A stretch of 10,434 bases of DNA from TMED108 sp036166415 (GTDB lineage Bacteria; Fidelibacterota; Marinisomatia; Marinisomatales; TCS55). The number at the start of each line of letters is the position of its first letter. Within the stretch, counting starts at the first letter, position 1. Positions 6,004 to 10,434 of this stretch are shown one piece after another. A program made the position numbers and the translations under genes. Below the pieces are notes generated by a model, which saw nothing but the letters and a program-made list of their open reading frames with translations, was not told the DNA's origin and ran no database searches. Location of the stretch: positions 1-10,434 of the forward strand of contig JAYZHP010000096.1 of NCBI GenBank assembly GCA_036166415.1, written 5' to 3'.

Positions 6004-7910
6004 ATACAACTGAAAAAGAAACCACTGTAGAACAGCCTTCTAATGATTCGAATTTAGAAGTCAGCGAAAAATCGGCACCAGAATCGCCTACAGTATCTAC
6101 CTCTGAAGCCGAAAATATTAAATCACCAAAAAATAAAATTGAAATAGATTATTTAGATTCAAATCTATTTAGCGATATAAAAGAAGTTTCATCAGAAGAA
6201 TTAATTGAAGATAAATCATCTGATGAAATTCCTGCAGACCACGAAAGATATTTATCAACATTTTCAGATATATCTGAGCGTGAAATCATCGAAGGAAGAG
6301 TAATTGGAATAAATGAAAAAGAAATATTAGTCGATATAGGCTTTAAATCTGAAGGGATAATTAATCGAGATGAATTTTATTCAGAAGATTTGCCTGATGT
6401 TGGTGGAAAAATTGATGTTTATCTTGAGCGCATGGAAGATGAAAGCGGCAAGACTGTTCTTTCTAAGGAAAAAGCAGATTTTCTTAGGAGGTGGATAGAG
6501 TTAAGGAGAATATTTGATTCCGGAGAAATCATTTCAGGAAAAATAATAAAAAGAATTAAAGGAGGTATGGTAGTTGATTTAAAAGGTGTTCAAGCTTTTT
6601 TACCAGGTTCTCAAATTGATGTAAGACCCGTTAAAGATTTTGATAAATATTTAGATGTTGAAATGGAAATGAAGGTTGTCAAATTTAATGAAATGAGAAA
6701 AAATGTAGTTGTCTCCCATAAAGCGATTCTTGAAGAAAGTTTAGCAGAAAAAAGAGATGAAATATTTAGCAAGCTTGAAGTTGGTGCTATCATGGAGGGT
6801 AGAGTAAAAAATATTACCGACTTTGGGGTTTTTATTGATCTTGGAGGAATAGATGGATTGTTACATATTACAGATTTAAGCTGGGGCAGGATAAATCATC
6901 CATCCGAAATAATTTCAATGGATGAGTCTTTAACTGTTAAAGTAATTGACTTTGATAACGAAAAAAAGAGAGTATCTTTAGGGCTAAAACAACTTACCCC
7001 GCATCCTTGGGAAACAATTGAAACCGATTTTCCTGAAGGAGAAAAAGTTAAAGGCAAGGTAGTTAGCATGACTAATTATGGCGCATTTATTGAGATAAAA
7101 TCTGGAATTGAAGGTTTAATTCATGTCTCTGAAATGTCATGGACTCGCCATGTAAAAAACCCATCCGAATTGTATTCCCTTGGAGATGAAGTAGAGGCTA
7201 TTGTGCTCTCAATAGATACAGAAGAGAGAAAAATTAGCTTAGGGGCAAAGCAACTTACTGAAGACCCTTGGGATAAAATTGAAGAAAAATACAATATAGG
7301 AACTATCGTAAAAGGAAAAATAATAAATCTAACTCAGTTTGGCGCTTTTGTTGAGCTTGAAGAAGGTATCGATGGATTAATTCATGTTTCTGATTTTTCA
7401 TGGACGAAAGTTGTTAGACATCCCAGAGAAATAATTGAAAAAGATCAAAATATTGAAGTAAGAGTTTTAGAGGTTTCTAGAGACAGTAGGCGAATATCGC
7501 TAGGAATCAAGCAACTTGTCGATGACCCATGGCCCGAGTTGTTAAAAACTTATGAATCAGGAAGTGTTCATGAAGGGGAAATTGTTAAAATTCTTGATAA
7601 AGGAATTATTTTGATTTTTGAAAATGAAATTGAAGGCATTATTCCATTTGGAAAACAATCAAAAAAACAAAGGAAAGACATTACTCAGAAATATAAAATT
7701 GGTGAAAAAATCAGTGGATCAGTTATGGAAGTCAAGCCGGAGAATAAAAAAGTTATATTATTTTCAGATGAACTAAGCGATAAGAATATTCAAAAAGATG
7801 AAATCAAAGATTTTTTAGATAACCAAGAACAGCCAGCTGGTGAGAAAATTGAAATCCCTGAAAATATTTCTGAAGGAGAAGGAACAGAAGAGAATTCTGA
7901 TTCAGTTTAA
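6000..7910 (+). CDS. rpsA: 30S ribosomal protein S1
   Basis: S1 binds mRNA on the small ribosomal subunit and promotes initiation, especially on mRNAs with weak SD sequences. The 636-residue protein has six S1/OB-fold repeats at about 93-157, 176-241, 262-329, 347-416, 434-503 and 521-590. Repeats 3-5 carry the strongest RNA-binding signature (for example NITDFGVFIDL and GLLHITDLSW in repeat 3). They are followed by matching linkers: KQLTPHPW, KQLTEDPW and KQLVDDPW. Repeats 1 and 2 are divergent, as in other S1 proteins, where they contact the ribosome. An acidic, Ser/Glu-rich N-terminal extension of about 90 residues and an acidic tail (591-636) flank the repeats and are probably disordered. 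E. coli S1 has six repeats without such a long N-terminal extension. The ATG overlaps the cmk stop as ATGA, with AGGA 11 bases upstream. I see no terminator after the gene. Confidence 0.96.
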   Translation: MNTTEKETTVEQPSNDSNLEVSEKSAPESPTVSTSEAENIKSPKNKIEIDYLDSNLFSDIKEVSSEELIEDKSSDEIPADHERYLSTFSDISEREIIEGRVIGINEKEILVDIGFKSEGIINRDEFYSEDLPDVGGKIDVYLERMEDESGKTVLSKEKADFLRRWIELRRIFDSGEIISGKIIKRIKGGMVVDLKGVQAFLPGSQIDVRPVKDFDKYLDVEMEMKVVKFNEMRKNVVVSHKAILEESLAEKRDEIFSKLEVGAIMEGRVKNITDFGVFIDLGGIDGLLHITDLSWGRINHPSEIISMDESLTVKVIDFDNEKKRVSLGLKQLTPHPWETIETDFPEGEKVKGKVVSMTNYGAFIEIKSGIEGLIHVSEMSWTRHVKNPSELYSLGDEVEAIVLSIDTEERKISLGAKQLTEDPWDKIEEKYNIGTIVKGKIINLTQFGAFVELEEGIDGLIHVSDFSWTKVVRHPREIIEKDQNIEVRVLEVSRDSRRISLGIKQLVDDPWPELLKTYESGSVHEGEIVKILDKGIILIFENEIEGIIPFGKQSKKQRKDITQKYKIGEKISGSVMEVKPENKKVILFSDELSDKNIQKDEIKDFLDNQEQPAGEKIEIPENISEGEGTEENSDSV

Positions 7911-7937
7911 GATTGATCCTAGCATTAATTTTGCAAA

Positions 7938-8933
7938 ATGATTAAAGAAGAATCAAAAAATAAAATTTACTCTTTTTTCACTTGGCAAAATATCTCAACA
8001 AAGCTAAGCGCTATAGCCTTAGCTTTTTTGTTATGGTTGTTTGTGATGAGCGAAAACGAATATACTATAACTTCTGATATACCAATTGAGGTTAGGAATC
8101 TACCTGCGCAATTAGTTCTAAAGGAAAAAGTCCCTAAGCTTGCAAAAGTTCGCCTAAAAGGACAAGGTAGATCGCTATTGAAAACTTTTATATTAAAACG
8201 TTTTATGCCAGGGTTTAAACTTGTGCTTGATTTAGAGCGTATTTCTGAAGAGTATGATTTTAATTTAAATGAGTATTTTGACAGATATCCTCAAAAAATA
8301 GTTATCCCATCAAATTTTGAAGTCAATTTTGTTGAAGTTGTTTATCCTATTACAATTCATATTAGTTTAGATGAGTATAAAGAAAAAATGGTTAATATTA
8401 AATCTGCTATTAATGTTAAACCATCGCCAGGTTTTGTTCTAGTTGGTGATCCAGAAATAAGACCAAATAAAGTTAGTATAGCTGGATCAAGAAATTTAGT
8501 TGAAGATATTAATTATGTTTTAGTTGGACCAGATTCATTAATTAATATAGATAGCGATATTAAATTAACCTTAGATTTAATACCTCCTCAAAATCAGCTT
8601 ATAGAATATAATCCCAAAAAAATTATATATATTCAAAGTGTTCAAGCGATTAGTGAAAGAATTATTACTGAAATTCCAGTAATAATTATAAATCCAAATA
8701 ATCAAATGAGAACTTTTGCTAGTCCTCAGACTGTTTCGCTTACAGTAATAGGCGGACTAGACTATATTGCAAAAATAAAACCAAATGAAATTAAAGTTAG
8801 TGTAAACTTCAACGATTGGAATCCTGATAAGCAATTCTATGATTTAGATGTTGAAGGCCCAAAGGATGTTATAGACTGGATGGATTTATCTCCAAAAAAT
8901 ATTGAACTTATGGTAACACAAAAAAACAATTGA
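7938..8933 (+). CDS. YbbR-domain (CdaR-like) membrane protein
   Basis: This 331-residue protein has a short cytoplasmic N-terminus, one transmembrane helix at about 22-38 (LSAIALAFLLWLFVMS), and an extracytoplasmic region with YbbR-type beta domains at about 42-136, 139-240 and 241-327. Supporting features are the NISTKLSAIALAFLLWLFV start, which closely follows the family's N-terminal pattern, and recurring segments such as VRNLP at 52-56, KVSIAGSRNLVEDI at 178-191 and VSLTVIGG at 266-273. In Firmicutes the homologue CdaR regulates the c-di-AMP cyclase CdaA; no cyclase gene is adjacent here, so that role cannot be assumed. The gene follows rpsA after 27 bases with no visible SD and overlaps tsaD by 4 bases. 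Localisation is well supported; the molecular role is not. Confidence 0.82.
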   Translation: MIKEESKNKIYSFFTWQNISTKLSAIALAFLLWLFVMSENEYTITSDIPIEVRNLPAQLVLKEKVPKLAKVRLKGQGRSLLKTFILKRFMPGFKLVLDLERISEEYDFNLNEYFDRYPQKIVIPSNFEVNFVEVVYPITIHISLDEYKEKMVNIKSAINVKPSPGFVLVGDPEIRPNKVSIAGSRNLVEDINYVLVGPDSLINIDSDIKLTLDLIPPQNQLIEYNPKKIIYIQSVQAISERIITEIPVIIINPNNQMRTFASPQTVSLTVIGGLDYIAKIKPNEIKVSVNFNDWNPDKQFYDLDVEGPKDVIDWMDLSPKNIELMVTQKNN

Positions 8934-9910
8934 AAATACTAGGCATAGAAACATCTTGCGATGAAACTGCAGCTGCAATATGTATTGATGGCAAGATAGT
9001 ATCATCAAAGATTAGTTCTCAAGAAATTCATAATAAATTTGGTGGCGTAATACCTGAACTTGCTTCGCGTGAACATGAAAAAATGCTAAACTTTATTGTT
9101 CATCAAGCATTAAAAGATTCGAAAATTTCCTTAGAAAAGCTAGATGGGATTGCTGTGACTCAAGGGCCAGGGCTATCAGGCGCTCTAATAGTGGGAACTT
9201 CATTCTCAAAAGGTCTTGCAGTGGGCTTGAACATTCCCATTATCGGAATTAATCATTTAGAAGCCCATATCTTTGCGAATTTCCTAGCAGAGCCTGGCCT
9301 TACCTTTCCTTTTACATGTCTTTTAGTTTCTGGAGGCCATACTCAGCTATGGCTTGTAAATGATTTTGGTAAATATGATCTATTTGGAGAAACTAGGGAT
9401 GATGCAGCTGGTGAAGCTTTTGATAAGGGCGCAAGAATATTAGGATTAGGATATCCAGGTGGTCCTGAAATTGAAAAATTAGCAACAAAAGGAAACCATA
9501 AAGCAATTGAATTTCCAAAGGCATTAATAGAAAAAAATAATTTCGAGTGTAGCTTTATCGGTCTTAAAACTTCATTGCTCTATTACATTGAAAAAAATGA
9601 AAAAGAAAACATTAATGATATTGCAGCAAGCTATCAGTATGCCATTATTGATGTATTAGTAAAAAAATTAAAATATGCTGCAGAATTTTCAAATAGTACA
9701 AATTGTGTTATTGCTGGTGGTGTTGCTGCTAATAAGTTTTTAAGAGAACATTCAAAGAATCAAATATTAAATCGAAATATTATTTTTCCGCATCCTAGTT
9801 TTTGTACCGATAACGCTGCAATGATTGCATTTCTTGGAGAAAAATATTTTATTAAAGGTAATAATTCTAATTTAGATTTTTCAATTTTACCTAATATGAG
9901 ATTAAGCTAG
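8930..9910 (+). CDS. tsaD: tRNA N6-threonylcarbamoyladenosine transferase TsaD
   Basis: TsaD transfers the threonylcarbamoyl group from threonylcarbamoyl-AMP to A37 of tRNAs that read ANN codons, working with TsaB and TsaE, neither of which is in the window. The 326-residue, ASKHA-fold protein is complete. MKILGIETSCDETAAA at 1-16 is the family N-terminus. The metal ligands are H109 and H113 in NHLEAH and D294 in CTDNAAMIA. Nucleotide-binding segments are SGGHTQL at 134-140, DDAAGEAFDKGAR at 157-169 and GGVAANKFLR at 263-272. The start must be the TTG at 8930, because it gives exactly the conserved N-terminus and no ATG or GTG is available before the motif. That TTG overlaps the ybbR stop as TTGA and has no clear SD, so initiation probably depends on translation of ybbR. 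Confidence 0.97.
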   Translation: MKILGIETSCDETAAAICIDGKIVSSKISSQEIHNKFGGVIPELASREHEKMLNFIVHQALKDSKISLEKLDGIAVTQGPGLSGALIVGTSFSKGLAVGLNIPIIGINHLEAHIFANFLAEPGLTFPFTCLLVSGGHTQLWLVNDFGKYDLFGETRDDAAGEAFDKGARILGLGYPGGPEIEKLATKGNHKAIEFPKALIEKNNFECSFIGLKTSLLYYIEKNEKENINDIAASYQYAIIDVLVKKLKYAAEFSNSTNCVIAGGVAANKFLREHSKNQILNRNIIFPHPSFCTDNAAMIAFLGEKYFIKGNNSNLDFSILPNMRLS

Positions 9911-10434
9911 ATGAATTTTAAATTATTAGAAGCATTAGACCTAATGACATTTGTTTTGATATTATTTTCAATATTAATATTTATTTTTCTGTACAAACAA
10001 TATAAAAATCAATACAAGGCGTTTTTCTCATTAAGAATAATTTTACTATCACTTCTAATATTGTTTTTATTTAATCCTACTATTAATTATTCGACAGAAA
10101 AACAAAAAATTCTTAAATGGGCTCTTTTTTTTGATAATTCAGCAAGCATGAAATACCATAAAAGTCCATCTTTGAGCTCAATTAATTTAGGAGCTCAAGA
10201 ACTAATAAATAGATTTAAGAAAGAAAAAATTTCTTTTGATTCCTATTCTTTTGATTCAAACGTCATACCATTAAAAAAAGAATTGAATGGCAATGGAGAA
10301 ACAACAAATATTGGAAATGTAGCAGAATTTATATTAGAAAATCAAAACCAATTAGCTGGAGCAGTATTGATTTCAGATGGAATCTCAACCGAGGGCGCTA
10401 GTCCATTAAATTTATTTCTTGATACTAAATTGCC
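9911..10434 (+). CDS. N-terminal part of a membrane-anchored VWA-domain protein (runs off the right edge)
   Basis: An ATG directly after the tsaD stop opens a frame that continues to the window edge for 174 complete residues. Two hydrophobic helices lie at about 12-28 (MTFVLILFSILIFIFLY) and 38-55 (FFSLRIILLSLLILFLFN), giving a membrane anchor. A VWA-like domain follows. WALFFDNSASM at 70-80 carries the DxSxS metal site (D75, S77, S79), T131 or T132 may be its third ligand, and AVLISDGIST at 151-160 contains the SDG motif. The arrangement of two N-terminal helices followed by a VWA domain resembles large envelope proteins in Bacteroidota and related phyla that often carry further periplasmic domains. 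Neither the total length nor a function can be given because the end is missing. The abutting start suggests the same transcript as tsaD. No SD is visible. Confidence 0.72.
   Translation, partial: MNFKLLEALDLMTFVLILFSILIFIFLYKQYKNQYKAFFSLRIILLSLLILFLFNPTINYSTEKQKILKWALFFDNSASMKYHKSPSLSSINLGAQELINRFKKEKISFDSYSFDSNVIPLKKELNGNGETTNIGNVAEFILENQNQLAGAVLISDGISTEGASPLNLFLDTKL

Noticed and set aside
6780..7510. Repeated DNA blocks in rpsA as a recent duplication
   Set aside because: The similarity reflects the ancient S1 repeats 3-5 at protein level; the nucleotide sequences have diverged widely, as in all S1 genes.

Overview
The window is a compact, AT-rich, bacterial stretch in which every gene I can support reads on the + strand. 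Most of it is housekeeping. There is a C-terminal fragment of an unrecognised protein (1-135), a small outer-membrane beta-barrel protein (136-1710), an HNH-nuclease-like protein (1764-2300), tryptophanyl-tRNA synthetase trpS (2297-3268), the condensin accessory pair scpA (3269-3988) and scpB (3992-4552), a 23S rRNA pseudouridine synthase rluB (4539-5240), cytidylate kinase cmk (5326-6003), ribosomal protein S1 rpsA (6000-7910), a YbbR-domain membrane protein (7938-8933), the tRNA t6A enzyme tsaD (8930-9910), and the start of a membrane-anchored von Willebrand factor A (VWA) protein that runs off the right edge (9911-10434).

The organism is a bacterium with an outer membrane, as shown by a barrel protein whose end resembles TonB-dependent receptors. 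AT richness, mostly weak or absent Shine-Dalgarno (SD) sequences, and the mix of scpAB-rluB-cmk-rpsA with YbbR, tsaD and a VWA protein suggest a member of the Fibrobacterota-Chlorobiota-Bacteroidota side of the tree or Marinimicrobia (SAR406). This placement is inference from recollection of family patterns and has not been tested by a search.

Layout: genes are separated by 0-85 bases and many touch or overlap. Three junctions are 4-base overlaps: TTGA at HNH/trpS, ATGA at cmk/rpsA and TTGA at ybbR/tsaD. scpB and rluB overlap by 14 bases, and trpS/scpA and tsaD/VWA abut with no spacer. The only non-coding stretches longer than 30 bases are 1711-1763 and 5241-5325. The second holds a plausible sigma70-type promoter and an 11-base inverted repeat whose right arm covers the cmk start codon. 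No stretch longer than 300 bases lacks a gene. I saw no tRNA, rRNA, CRISPR array, insertion sequence or convincing terminator.

Functionally the block joins translation (trpS, rluB, rpsA, tsaD), chromosome organisation (scpA, scpB), nucleotide metabolism (cmk) and envelope proteins (the barrel, YbbR and VWA proteins). I did not find a clear new system. The points most worth checking are the cmk leader, the two TTG starts that fix the trpS and tsaD N-termini, the plug-less receptor-like barrel, the HNH protein coupled to trpS, and the YbbR protein lying away from its usual cyclase partner.
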